Assembly (NCBI GenBank): GCA_024707145.1
Contig: JANQAI010000003.1
Coordinates: 124,001-188,000, forward strand
DNA length: 64,000 nucleotides
Direction of reading: 5' to 3'
Source: Magnetospirillum sp.
GTDB lineage: Bacteria > Pseudomonadota > Alphaproteobacteria > Rhodospirillales > Magnetospirillaceae
The notes beneath the pieces were generated by a model. The model searched no databases. It worked only from the letters and a program-made list of their open reading frames with translations, and had not been told where the DNA came from. Shown here one piece after another: positions 39,850 to 48,875 of this stretch (position 1 is the stretch's first letter; each line of letters begins with the position of its first letter). The position numbers and the translations under genes are program-made.

Positions 39850-40658
39850 GCGCTCCTCCGCAGCAGGCGGTCGAACAGGCCGCGCTTGGGCTGGCGCGGC
39901 ACGGTGACAGGGATGTCCTCGCCCAGCAGGCGGGCCACCGCCTCGTGATAGGCGCGGCCAGCCATGGACTTGTCGTCCAGGATCACCGGCGTGCCCACGT
40001 TGGAAGCCTGCAGCACCGACGGGCATTCCGGGATGATGCCGAGCAGCGGCACCGCCAGGATTTCCTGCACGTCCTCGACCTTCAGCATCTCGCCCTTCTC
40101 CACCCGCTCGCCGTCGTAACGGGTCAGCAGCAGGTTCTGCGGCACGCTCTCGCCCTGCTCGGCCTTGCGCGACTTGCTGGTCAGCAGGCCGATCATGCGG
40201 TCGGCGTCGCGCACCGACGACACCTCGGGGTTGGACACCACGATGGCCTCGTCGGCGAAGTACATGGCCAGGAAAGCGCCGCGCTCGATGCCCGCCGGGC
40301 TGTCGCAGATGATGAAGTCGAAATCGGCGCGCAGCTCGTCGATCACCCGCTCGACGCCGTCCTGGGTCAGGGCGTCCTTGTCGCGGGTCTGCGAGGTGGG
40401 CAGCACGAACAGCTTGTCCAGCCGCTTGTCCTTGATCAGGGCCTGGTGCAGCTTGGCGTCGCCGTTGATGACGTTGATGAAGTCGTACACCACCCGGCGC
40501 TCGCAGCCCATGATCAGGTCCAGATTGCGCAGGCCGACGTCGAAATCGATGACGGCGGTCTTGAAGCCCTTGAGCGCCAAGCCGGCCGACAGCGCGGCGG
40601 AGGTGGTGGTCTTGCCGACGCCACCCTTGCCCGAGGTGACCACGATGACTTTTGCCAA
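39846..40658 (-). CDS. minD: Septum site-determining ATPase MinD
   Basis: ParA-type ATPase that binds the membrane in its ATP form and recruits MinC. The 270-residue protein has the deviant Walker A VTSGKGGVGKTTTSAAL, Walker B FDFIICDSPAGIERGA, and a C-terminal amphipathic membrane-targeting helix (PKRGLFDRLLRR). It is 28 bases downstream of minC and overlaps minE. Confidence 0.97.
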   Translation of the reverse strand: MAKVIVVTSGKGGVGKTTTSAALSAGLALKGFKTAVIDFDVGLRNLDLIMGCERRVVYDFINVINGDAKLHQALIKDKRLDKLFVLPTSQTRDKDALTQDGVERVIDELRADFDFIICDSPAGIERGAFLAMYFADEAIVVSNPEVSSVRDADRMIGLLTSKSRKAEQGESVPQNLLLTRYDGERVEKGEMLKVEDVQEILAVPLLGIIPECPSVLQASNVGTPVILDDKSMAGRAYHEAVARLLGEDIPVTVPRQPKRGLFDRLLRRSA

Positions 40659-40686
40659 CGGCTTTCCCCTTCTTTCCAGATGAATC

Positions 40687-41422
40687 CTACAGCGGCGCCT
40701 GGACCAGCCGGTCGCCGTCCAGGTGGATTTGCGCCGGCTTCTTGACCAGGGCCGGCTCCAGTTGCTCGCTGACCATGTAGATGCCGGCCACCGACACCAG
40801 TTCGGCCTCCAGCGCGCGGCAGAAGATGCGGGCCGACTTGTCGCCGCTCATGCCCGCCAGGGCGCGGCCGCGCAGCGGTCCGTAGACATGGATGTGGCCG
40901 TCGGCCAGAAGTTCGGCGCCGTGGCTGACCGGGCCCAGCACGATCAGGTCGCCCTTGTGGGCATAGACCTGCCGGCCCGAGCGCACCGGCTCGGAAAGGA
41001 TGCGGGTGCCCCCCGTCGCCTTGGCCGGCGCCTTGGCGGCGGCCTGGACGGCGGCGGCTTCGGTGGCGCGGCCGGCGGGGAAAGGCGGCAGGCCGATGGC
41101 CGCCGCCGCGCGCTCCCAGGCCGCGTTGGCCCGCTGCACGCCGACCGGATGGATGCCCAGCGCCTTCAGGCTCGGCGCAGAACGCCGCCATGTCCACCGG
41201 CGGCTTGGCCCCGGTGGCCGACAAATCCAGGATGATGGGAGCGTTGCGGTAGAAGCCGGGCGCCAGCGACAGCATGGTCTTCAGCCGCGGGAAGAATTCG
41301 GGATCGGCGGGGTCCATCACCTTCAGCGTCAGCAGGGTCATGGACGCCGCCCGCAACTGAAACGGCGCCGCCGCCTCGGTCATGCTGGTCATCTGCCGCA
41401 CCGCCTGCTCCTCGCCCGCCAT
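40687..41422 (-). CDS. minC: Septum site-determining protein MinC, frameshifted
   Basis: Inhibitor of FtsZ polymerisation at the poles. The N-terminal FtsZ-interacting domain runs from ATG 41422 (AAGGACGG site; [19 protein letters not shown]). The C-terminal beta-helix domain with the MinD-binding surface ([40 protein letters not shown]) is in another frame. The break is at about 41163-41175 between AAFCAE and [11 protein letters not shown]. Total length after correction, about 245 residues, is normal. The break in a conserved division gene argues for a base error. Confidence 0.9.
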
Positions 41423-41506
41423 GGACCGTCCTTTTGCTGGGGGGCCGGACCATGCAACAGGATGCTGGCAAACGCAAGAATCAACGGTGGGGCGGAAATG
41501 CGCCCC

Positions 41507-41522
41507 TGTCGGCTAAGCGACA
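41507..41522 (+). promoter_or_regulatory. CooA-binding site upstream of cooM
   Basis: TGTCG-GCTAAG-CGACA matches the 5-6-5 palindrome bound by R. rubrum CooA (TGTCR-N6-CGACA). Its centre is 77 bases before the cooM ATG. For a class II site at about -43 this predicts transcription start near 41558. Confidence 0.88.
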
Positions 41523-41591
41523 GACGCCGCGCTCCCACCGGCCTAAGCTGCCTGAAGTCCCGTCGATCGCAGGTCATGAAGCGGGGGCACC

Positions 41592-44500
41592 ATGAGCGAC
41601 TTTCCGATCCTGGCGTGGTGTGGGGCGTTGCTGCTGCTGGCGGGCGAACTGGCCGCACTGGCCAATGTGCGCTTCGTGCTGCGCGCCCTCATTCTGTCCA
41701 CCCTGGCCGAGGCGGGCTATGTGCTGATGGGGCTGGGGCTAGGCGGAGCCGCCGGCGACACCGGCGCCGCCATGCACCTGGGCTACCAGGCGGTCATGCG
41801 CGGGCTGGTGTTCCTGAGCGCGCTGCTGCTGGTCCGCGACGTGGACTCCCAGGCCCTGTCGGCGCTGGCGGGCAGCGCCCGGCGCCGCCCCTGGGTGACG
41901 CTGCTGTTCGGCTTTTCCATGTTCTCGGTGATGGGGCTGTCGCCGTTCAAGGGCTCGTACACCAAGTTCCTGGTGCTCTATGCCGCCATCGAGCAAGGCC
42001 ACTGGGCGCTGGCCGCCGCCGGCACCATCGCCAGCATCGTCGCCGCCCTCTACTACATGATCGTCATCCAGCGGATTTGCCTGGAGCCCGGCCCCGCCAC
42101 CCCGGCCCGCGCCCGGCCGCTGGGCGTCGGCGCCCGTGCCGGCCTGACGCTGCTGGCCGCCCTGACCGTGGCCATGAGCTTGGCGCCGCTGCCCTTCCAG
42201 CACGCCGCCCAATGGGCCGTCGGCAGCCTGGAGGCCGCCGGCCTGCCCGATTACGAGACGCCGTGGTCGGCCCTGGTGCTGGTGCCCTATGCCGGCGGCT
42301 TCGTGCTGTGGGGTCTGGGCCGCTGGCGCGCCGGCGCGCGCGACGGCTTGGCCCTGCTGCTAGCCGCCGCCACCCTGGCCCTGGCCTGGACGGCGCCCGG
42401 ACTGGACGCCCTGTCACAGCTTTTCGTGCGCCTGTTCGCCGTGGTGCTGGCGGTGGTGGTGGTCTATTCGCTGGGCTACATGGCCGGCAAGCCGGGGGCC
42501 AACCGCTATTGGTTCTTCCTGTTCCTGATGGCCGGCTCGCTGCTGGGCGTGGTCACCGCCGACCACTTCGCCAGCCTCTACGTGTTCTGGGAGCTGATGA
42601 CCTGGACCTCGTACTTCCTGGTGGTCCACGAGCGCAGCCGCGAGGCGCTGCGCGCCGGCCTGAAGTATTTCGTCATGTGCACCGCCGGAGCCTATGTGTT
42701 GCATTTCGGCATCCTGCTGGCCCACGCCCATCTGGGCAGCTTCCAGATGGCGGCTCTGGCCGCCCAGGCTCCCGCTTTGCCCGCCGGCGTGGCCGCCGCC
42801 CTGATCGCCACCATGATGGTGGGGCTGGCGGTCAAGGCGGCGCTGTTCCCGCTGCATTCCTGGCTGCCCGACGCCCATCCGGTGGCGCCGTCTTCCATCT
42901 CGGCGCCGCTGTCGGGCGTCCTGACCAAGGCCGGGCTCTATGGGCTGCTCAAGCTGCTGTTCGTGCTGGTAGGCGCCGGGACGCTGGGCCAGATCGCCGC
43001 CGCCGGCCCGTTCTCGGCCTTCGGGCTGGCGCTCAGCCTGGCCGGCGCCGCCACCCTGGTGCTGGGCGAGGTCAAGGCCCTGCGCGAGGGCGAGACCAAG
43101 CGCATGCTGGCCTATTCCACCCTGGCCCAGGTGGGCGAGATCGCTATCGTGCTGGGCCTGGGCACCGGCCTGGGCCTGACCGCCGCCCTGCTGCACACCG
43201 TCAACCACGCCACCATGAAGAGCCTGGCCTTCCTGGCCGCAGGCGCCCTGATCTTCCGCCTGGGCGCCCACCGCCTGGACGACCTGAAGGGCATCGGCCG
43301 GGTCATGCCGGTGACCGCCGGCTGCCTGGCGGTGGCGGCGCTAAGCCTGATCGGTCTGCCGCCCTTCGCCGGCTTCGTCAGCAAGTTCCTGGTCGTCGTC
43401 GCCTGCGTCGAGGCCGGGCAATGGCCGCTGGCCGTCCTGGTGCTGGCCGGCGGCGTGCTGGCGGCGGTGTACTACGCCCGGCTGGTGCGGCTGATGTTCT
43501 TCGCCCCCTATGCCGGCCCCGAGATCCGCGAGGCGCCGCCGGCCATGCTGCTGCCCTGCCTGGCCCTGGCCGCCCTGGTGGTGGTCAACGGCGTGCTGCC
43601 CGGCCCCAGCTTGGCGCTGGTAGCCCCGGCGGTGGCCGAGATGGTCGCCCGCGGCGGTCTGGCGCCGCCCGCCCTGCCGCCGCTAGAGATGGCGTGGAGC
43701 GCCGCCGCCGCGATCGCCGCCGTGGGCGCCGTCGCCGCCTTCCTGGTGGGGCGCCGCCGTCCCGCCTGGGCGATCGGGCTGGCCGTCGTGATCGCGGTGG
43801 CCGCAGTCGGTGCCGTCCTGGTGGAAGCGCCGCGCACCGATGCGCTGGGCTTCTGGTACGCTTTGCTGGTGGCCGGGGTGGGCGCGGTCAACCTGCTGCA
43901 TTCCACCGGCTACATGGCGCACGAGCATGCGCGCGGGCGCTATGCCTTCCTGTTCCTGTGCATGATGGCCGGCCTGCTGGGGCTGGCCGCCGCCCCCGAC
44001 CTGTTCAGCTTCTTCGCCTTCTGGGAAGTGATGAGCAGTTGGACCCTGTATTTCCTGATCATCCACCCGGAAAGTGCGGAATCCCTGCGCGAGGGCTTCA
44101 AGTACTACCTGTTCAACGTGGTCGGCGCCTCGGCCCTGTTCCTCGGCGTCGCCATGCTGGGAGTGAAGGCCGGCTGGAGCTTCGCCGGGCTGGACATGGG
44201 CGTGGCCGCCCTGCCGCTGCCGGTGCTGGGCGCCATCGTCGCCCTGCTGCTGCTCGGCCTGCTGATGAAGGCGGCCATGCTGCCCATGCGCATCGACGTG
44301 CAGATGCATCCGGCCACCGCGCCCACGCCGGTGTCGGGCTACATCTCGGCGGTGCTGCTGAAGGCGGGCCCGTGGGGCGTGCTGAAACTGTTCGCCATCC
44401 TGGGCGGCGCCACCCTGTTCGCCCGGCTGGGCATGGTCGCCGGCCTGTCGCTGCCCATGGAGGCGGTGGCGGTGATCGCCGCCGTCACCACCCTCTATGC

Positions 44501-45359
44501 CGGCGCCATGGCGGTGGTGCAGACCGGCATCAAGCGGCTGCTGATCTACAGCACCGTCAGCCAGTTGGCCTACGTGCTGCTGGGCCTGTCCCTGGGCGGC
44601 GCGCTGGGCGTGGCCGGCGGGCTGTTCCACGCGGTCAACCACATGCTGCTGAAGGACACCCTGTTCCTGGCCGCCGGCTGCATCCTGTGCCAGGCCCACG
44701 TCACCAGCCTGGACGAGCTGGGCGGCCTGGGCAAGCGCATGCCGGTCACCTTCGGCCTGATGCTGTTCGCCGGGCTGTCCCTGGCCGGGGTGCCGCCGCT
44801 CAACGGCTTTGCCTCGAAATGGCTGATCTATGTGGCGGCGTTCCAATCGGGCCATCCTTTCCTGGGTCTGGCGGCGCTGGCATCCAGCCTGTTCACCCTG
44901 GCGGCGGTGCTGAAATTCGCCCATGCCGCCTTCCTGGGCCAGCCCTCGCCGCTGACCGCCACCTTCCACGAGCCGCCGCCGGCCATGCGCGCCGCCATGG
45001 CCGTGCTGGTGGCCGCCAGCGTCGCCTTGAGCCTGCTGCCCGGCCTGGCGCTGGTGCCCATTGCCCATGTGCAGGCCACCCTGGGGCTGCCCGCCGTGGA
45101 CGCCAGCTGGACCGGCCCGCTGCCGGCCGCCGCCGGCTGGCATCCGGCCGTGCTGGCGGCCGCGCTGCTGGCGCTGGCGCTACCCGCCCTCGCCTATCTG
45201 GCCGCCGGCAGGCACCGGGTCAGCCGCACCGCCATCCACACCTGTGGCGTCGGCGACCTGGACCCGGCCCGCACACGGGTGCCGGCCTCGGGCCTGTACC
45301 CCGCGCCGGTGCGCCTGATCCGCGCGCTGCTTGGTCACGGAGGGACGCATCATGCCTGA
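41592..45359 (+). CDS. cooM: CO-induced hydrogenase membrane subunit CooM
   Basis: Largest membrane subunit of the energy-converting (Ech-type) CO-induced [NiFe]-hydrogenase, 1255 residues, the same size class as R. rubrum CooM. Residues about 1-170 resemble the C-terminal half of an antiporter-like NuoL/M/N subunit. Two complete antiporter-like modules follow (about 270-640 and 750-1150). Each has the lysine/glutamate motifs of ion channels (YVFWELMTWTSYFLVVHE, LFPLHSWLPDAHPVAPSS, and SFFAFWEVMSSWTLYFLI, MLPMRIDVQMHPATAPTP). It should couple H2 evolution to proton or sodium translocation. First gene of cooMKLXUH; overlaps cooK by 8 bases. Confidence 0.95.
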   Translation: MSDFPILAWCGALLLLAGELAALANVRFVLRALILSTLAEAGYVLMGLGLGGAAGDTGAAMHLGYQAVMRGLVFLSALLLVRDVDSQALSALAGSARRRPWVTLLFGFSMFSVMGLSPFKGSYTKFLVLYAAIEQGHWALAAAGTIASIVAALYYMIVIQRICLEPGPATPARARPLGVGARAGLTLLAALTVAMSLAPLPFQHAAQWAVGSLEAAGLPDYETPWSALVLVPYAGGFVLWGLGRWRAGARDGLALLLAAATLALAWTAPGLDALSQLFVRLFAVVLAVVVVYSLGYMAGKPGANRYWFFLFLMAGSLLGVVTADHFASLYVFWELMTWTSYFLVVHERSREALRAGLKYFVMCTAGAYVLHFGILLAHAHLGSFQMAALAAQAPALPAGVAAALIATMMVGLAVKAALFPLHSWLPDAHPVAPSSISAPLSGVLTKAGLYGLLKLLFVLVGAGTLGQIAAAGPFSAFGLALSLAGAATLVLGEVKALREGETKRMLAYSTLAQVGEIAIVLGLGTGLGLTAALLHTVNHATMKSLAFLAAGALIFRLGAHRLDDLKGIGRVMPVTAGCLAVAALSLIGLPPFAGFVSKFLVVVACVEAGQWPLAVLVLAGGVLAAVYYARLVRLMFFAPYAGPEIREAPPAMLLPCLALAALVVVNGVLPGPSLALVAPAVAEMVARGGLAPPALPPLEMAWSAAAAIAAVGAVAAFLVGRRRPAWAIGLAVVIAVAAVGAVLVEAPRTDALGFWYALLVAGVGAVNLLHSTGYMAHEHARGRYAFLFLCMMAGLLGLAAAPDLFSFFAFWEVMSSWTLYFLIIHPESAESLREGFKYYLFNVVGASALFLGVAMLGVKAGWSFAGLDMGVAALPLPVLGAIVALLLLGLLMKAAMLPMRIDVQMHPATAPTPVSGYISAVLLKAGPWGVLKLFAILGGATLFARLGMVAGLSLPMEAVAVIAAVTTLYAGAMAVVQTGIKRLLIYSTVSQLAYVLLGLSLGGALGVAGGLFHAVNHMLLKDTLFLAAGCILCQAHVTSLDELGGLGKRMPVTFGLMLFAGLSLAGVPPLNGFASKWLIYVAAFQSGHPFLGLAALASSLFTLAAVLKFAHAAFLGQPSPLTATFHEPPPAMRAAMAVLVAASVALSLLPGLALVPIAHVQATLGLPAVDASWTGPLPAAAGWHPAVLAAALLALALPALAYLAAGRHRVSRTAIHTCGVGDLDPARTRVPASGLYPAPVRLIRALLGHGGTHHA

Positions 45360-46311
45360 GCTGTCGCTTCCCGTCGCCGTGCTGCTGTTTCCCGGCGGAC
45401 TGTTCGCCCTGGCCCTGGGGCTGGCGCTGAAAGGCGTGGATCGCCGCGTGGTGGCGCGCCTGCAGCGCCGCGTCGGCCCGCCCCTGGCCCAGCCGCTGTT
45501 CGATCTGGTCAAGCTGGCGCGCAAGGATACCCTGGTGCCCGCCGCCGCTCCCCGCCGACTGTTCCTGGGGGCGCCGCTGGCCGGAGCCGTCGCCATGGCG
45601 CTGGCCGCCGCCCTGATCCCCATCGCCGGGCTGTACACCCCGGCGCCCGTGCTGGGCGACCTGCTGGTACTGCTGTACCTGCTGACCGTCCCCGCCATCG
45701 TGCTGATGCTGGCCGGCTCGTCCTCGGCCTCGCCCTTCGGCGCCCTCGGCTTCTCGCGCGAGATGGCGCTGGTGCTGGCCTACGAAGGGCCGCTGCTGCT
45801 GCTGGTCGCCGCCGTGGCGGTGTTCGTCGGCCGCGCCGAAGGCCAGCTCGCCACCTTCTCGCTGGCCGACATCGTCGCCTGGCAGCAGGCCAACGGGCCG
45901 CTGGCGGCCGAGCCGCTGCTGTGGCCGGCACTGCTGGCCTTCCTCGCCTTCTATCCGGCCAACCTGGGCATCGTCCCCTTCGACATCCCCGAGGCCGAGA
46001 CCGAGGTGCTGGAAGGCCCGCTGGTGGAATATTCCGGCCCGGCGCTGGGCCTGTTCAAGGTCATGTCGGCGTTGAAGGCGGTGGTGGTGCTGGGCCTGGG
46101 CATCGCCCTGTTCTTCCCGCTCGCCCCCGAGGCCGGCTGGGCCGCCCTGGCCGCGCATCTGGGCAAATATCTGGTCCTGACCGTGCTGGGGGTTTCCCTG
46201 GTGCGCACCGCCATGGGGCGCATGCGCATCGACCAGGCCTTCCGCTTCTTTCTGCGGGGCCCCCTGGCGCTGGCTTTCACCAGCCTGGCGCTGGTCCTGG
46301 CCCTGGCCTGA
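45352..46311 (+). CDS. cooK: CO-induced hydrogenase membrane subunit CooK (NuoH-like)
   Basis: A 319-residue polytopic protein of the NuoH/EchB/HycD family, which anchors the hydrophilic module and forms the base of the ion pathway. Conserved features are the cytoplasmic RRVGPPLAQPLFDLVKLARK loop and the acidic FDIPEAETEVLEGPLVEYSG loop that lies near the quinone or cluster site in complex I relatives. About eight membrane helices are evident. Start 45352 lies inside the last codons of cooM. Confidence 0.95.
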   Translation: MPELSLPVAVLLFPGGLFALALGLALKGVDRRVVARLQRRVGPPLAQPLFDLVKLARKDTLVPAAAPRRLFLGAPLAGAVAMALAAALIPIAGLYTPAPVLGDLLVLLYLLTVPAIVLMLAGSSSASPFGALGFSREMALVLAYEGPLLLLVAAVAVFVGRAEGQLATFSLADIVAWQQANGPLAAEPLLWPALLAFLAFYPANLGIVPFDIPEAETEVLEGPLVEYSGPALGLFKVMSALKAVVVLGLGIALFFPLAPEAGWAALAAHLGKYLVLTVLGVSLVRTAMGRMRIDQAFRFFLRGPLALAFTSLALVLALA

Positions 46312-46322
46312 GGGAGGACGCC

Positions 46323-46751
46323 ATGACGCTCCTCGCCAATATCGCGCTCCGCTCGCCCTGGCTCTATCGCATCAACGCCGGCTCCTGCAACGGCTGCGAC
46401 GTGGAGCTGGCGACCACCGCCTGCATTCCCCGCTACGATGTGGAACGCCTGGGTTGCCAGTATTGCGGCAGCCCGCGCCACGCCGACATCGTGCTGATCA
46501 CCGGGCCGCTGACCGTGCGGGTCAAGGACAAGGTGCTGCGGCTGTGGGCCGAGGTGCCCGAGCCCAAGGTCACCGTGGCGGTGGGGGTCTGCCCCATTTC
46601 GGGTGGGGTGTTCCGCGACAGCTACGCCATCGCCGGGCCGCTGGACCGCTTCATCCCGGTGGACGTCAACGTGCCCGGCTGCCCGCCGCGCCCCCAGGCC
46701 ATCATCGAGGGCATCGCCAAGGCCATCGCCATCTGGCGCGAGCGCCTGTGA
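46323..46751 (+). CDS. cooL: CO-induced hydrogenase small subunit CooL (NuoB-like)
   Basis: A 142-residue small subunit carrying the proximal [4Fe-4S] cluster next to the NiFe site. The cluster cysteines are in INAGSCNGCDVELA, VGVCPISGGVF and VNVPGCPPRPQAI, the standard group 4 hydrogenase/NuoB pattern. Lacking a signal peptide, it faces the cytoplasm. 11 bases after cooK. Confidence 0.95.
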   Translation: MTLLANIALRSPWLYRINAGSCNGCDVELATTACIPRYDVERLGCQYCGSPRHADIVLITGPLTVRVKDKVLRLWAEVPEPKVTVAVGVCPISGGVFRDSYAIAGPLDRFIPVDVNVPGCPPRPQAIIEGIAKAIAIWRERL

Positions 46752-46765
46752 GGGAGGAGGCCGCC

Positions 46766-47281
46766 ATGGGATTCCTCAAGATCCTGCTCGCCAACCTGCG
46801 CAAGGGCCCGGCCACCGAAGCCTTCCCCTTCGGCCCGGCGGCCACGCCCGACCGGTATCGCGGCCGCGTCAGCCTGGACGCCTCCAGATGCACCGGCTGC
46901 CGCCTGTGCGAACATGTCTGCCCCGGCGGCGCCATCCGCATCGACGAGGACGCGGCCGGGCTGGACATCACCATCTGGCACAACACCTGCGTCTTCTGCG
47001 GGCTGTGCGCCCATTACTGCCTGTCCCACGCCATCGCCTGCACCACCGACTGGCATCTGGCCCATGCCCAGGCCGACAAGTTCGCCCTGGCCGAACGCAC
47101 CCGCGTGGCCAAGGTGCCGTGCGCCCGCTGCGGCAAGCCCTGGCTTCCAGCGTCGGACGCGGTGATGGCGCTGGCGTTCCGCCAGCGCACCGCCGAGACC
47201 GAGGCGCTGCGCCGGCTGTGCCCGGATTGCCGGGCCAAGGCCAGCATCGAGGGAGGCCGCCATGTCCGCACCCACCACTGA
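46766..47281 (+). CDS. cooX: CO-induced hydrogenase ferredoxin subunit CooX
   Basis: A 171-residue electron-transfer subunit related to EchF/NuoI. Two ferredoxin motifs, CTGCRLCEHVCPGGA and CVFCGLCAHYCLSHA, bind two [4Fe-4S] clusters. A further C-terminal pair of CxxC motifs (CARCGKPW and LCPDCRAK) looks like a zinc ribbon. It should receive electrons from CooF and pass them to CooL. Its 3' end overlaps cooU by 20 bases. A GGGAGGAGG site precedes the ATG. Confidence 0.94.
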   Translation: MGFLKILLANLRKGPATEAFPFGPAATPDRYRGRVSLDASRCTGCRLCEHVCPGGAIRIDEDAAGLDITIWHNTCVFCGLCAHYCLSHAIACTTDWHLAHAQADKFALAERTRVAKVPCARCGKPWLPASDAVMALAFRQRTAETEALRRLCPDCRAKASIEGGRHVRTHH

Positions 47282-47798
47282 CCAGGGCACCGTGCTGGCC
47301 GAGGCGCTGAATGCCGTCGCGCCGGGCCGCTTCCGCGCCGACCGGGATGCGCGCGGCGTGCTGACCGCCTGGTTCGCCCTGGACGACAAGGACGACCTGC
47401 CGCCGGTGGCCGCCCTGCTGCGGAGCCTGGGCGCGCGGCTGATCACCATCACCGCGCTGTCGCCCCACCGGGCGCCGCCCGGCGGCGAGCACGCCTTGGC
47501 CTATCACTTCGACCTGGGCGGCGACCTGCTGACGGTCACCGTCACCGTGCCGCCCGGCGGCGCGGTGAAGTCGCTGGTGCCCCTGTTCCCCGCCGCCGAC
47601 TGGAACGAGCGGGAATTCGCCGAACTGTATGGCATCGCCCTGGAGGGCCACCCCAATCCGCGCCGGCTGTTCGTGGACGAATCCGTGGACGGGGCGGCGC
47701 TGGACCGCCTGATCCCGTTTTCCACCCTGGCCAACGCCGCCAGCACCAAGACCCTGTGGGAGACCCTGCTGGCGGCGAAGGGGGAGGACACGCCATGA
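47262..47798 (+). CDS. cooU: CO-induced hydrogenase subunit CooU (NuoC-like)
   Basis: A 178-residue subunit of the NuoC/EchD family, which packs against the large subunit in the hydrophilic arm. The signature FPAADWNEREFAELYGIALEGHPNPRRLF is diagnostic of the 30-kDa subunit family. It overlaps cooX at the start and cooH at the end (ATGA). Confidence 0.93.
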   Translation: MSAPTTDQGTVLAEALNAVAPGRFRADRDARGVLTAWFALDDKDDLPPVAALLRSLGARLITITALSPHRAPPGGEHALAYHFDLGGDLLTVTVTVPPGGAVKSLVPLFPAADWNEREFAELYGIALEGHPNPRRLFVDESVDGAALDRLIPFSTLANAASTKTLWETLLAAKGEDTP

Positions 47799-48871
47799 CC
47801 ACCCTTCCCATCGGGCCGCTGCACGTGGCCCTGGAAGAGCCCATGTACTTCAGCATCCAGGTGGAGGGCGAGACCGTCACCGGGCTGGAGATGACCGCCG
47901 GCCACGTCCATCGCGGCATCGAGTACCTGGCGACCAAGCGCAACCTGCACCAGAACCTGGTGCTGACCGAGCGGGTGTGCTCGCTGTGCAGCAATTCCCA
48001 CCCGGTGACCTATTGCATGGCGCTGGAGCGCATCGCCGGCATCGAGCCGCCGCCGCGCGCCCAGGTGCTACGCGCCGTCGCCGACGAGATCAAGCGCATC
48101 GCCTCGCACCTGTTCAACGTGGCCATCCTGGCCCATCTGGTCGGTTTCGAATCCCTGTTCATGCACGTCATGCAGACCCGCGAGCTCATGCAGGACGTCA
48201 AGGAGACCCTCTTCGGCAACCGCATGGATCTGGGCGCCAACTGCATCGGCGGCGTGCGCTACGACCTGGACGCCGCCGGGCTGGCCTATCTGGCCGCCCA
48301 ATTGGACAAGGTGGAGGCGGACCTGGCCGAGATCCGCCGGCTTTACGCCCATGACCGCACCATCGCCGGGCGCACCCGCGGCGTCGGCGTGCTGCCCCAT
48401 GGCGACGCCGTGGCGCTGGGCGTCGTCGGGCCGGTGGCCCGCGCCTCGGGCATCGCCTTCGACCTGCGGGTCAAGGCGCCGTATGGCGCCTACGACAAGC
48501 TGGAGGTGCCCTCCATCACCCGCGCCGACGGCGACGTGTGGTCGCGCGCCATGGTGCGCCTGGACGAGGTCCAAGCCGCCATCGCCCTGCTGCGCCAGTG
48601 CATGGACCTGCTGCCCGCGGGCCCGCGGGCGGTCACGCCGCTGCCGGCGATCCCGGCCGGCGAGGCGGTGGCGCGCTCGGAAGCGCCGCGCGGCGAATTG
48701 CTGTACTACTTGCGCACCGACGGCAGCGAACGCCCCGAGCGCCTGCACTGGCGGGTGCCCAGCTACATGAACTGGGCCGCCCTGGCGGTGATGATGACGG
48801 GGGCGGCGGTGGCCGACATCCCGCTGATCGTCAACAGCATCGACCCGTGCATCTCGTGCACGGAGCGCTGA
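47795..48871 (+). CDS. cooH: CO-induced [NiFe]-hydrogenase catalytic large subunit CooH
   Basis: A 358-residue catalytic subunit (NuoD/EchE-like) holding the NiFe centre that evolves H2. The nickel ligands are C62/C65 (RVCSLCSNSHP) and C352/C355 (DPCISCTER). The chain ends three residues after the last cysteine, so there is no C-terminal extension for a maturation protease to remove. This is known for some Ech/Coo-type hydrogenases and is not a truncation. The start overlaps cooU by four bases. Last gene of the first coo operon. Confidence 0.96.
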   Translation: MTTLPIGPLHVALEEPMYFSIQVEGETVTGLEMTAGHVHRGIEYLATKRNLHQNLVLTERVCSLCSNSHPVTYCMALERIAGIEPPPRAQVLRAVADEIKRIASHLFNVAILAHLVGFESLFMHVMQTRELMQDVKETLFGNRMDLGANCIGGVRYDLDAAGLAYLAAQLDKVEADLAEIRRLYAHDRTIAGRTRGVGVLPHGDAVALGVVGPVARASGIAFDLRVKAPYGAYDKLEVPSITRADGDVWSRAMVRLDEVQAAIALLRQCMDLLPAGPRAVTPLPAIPAGEAVARSEAPRGELLYYLRTDGSERPERLHWRVPSYMNWAALAVMMTGAAVADIPLIVNSIDPCISCTER

Positions 48872-48875
48872 CGTC

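Noticed and set aside
41000-45430. A very long open frame (about 1476 codons) on the plus strand in a different frame from cooM
   Set aside because: It is a product of high GC content and codon bias in cooM. Its translation is Arg/Gly/Pro/Ala-rich without domains, while the cooM frame shows conserved antiporter-like modules.
47795-48871. CooH as a truncated hydrogenase large subunit
   Set aside because: The protein is full length for Ech/Coo-type subunits, all four nickel cysteines are present, and lack of a C-terminal extension is a known group feature.
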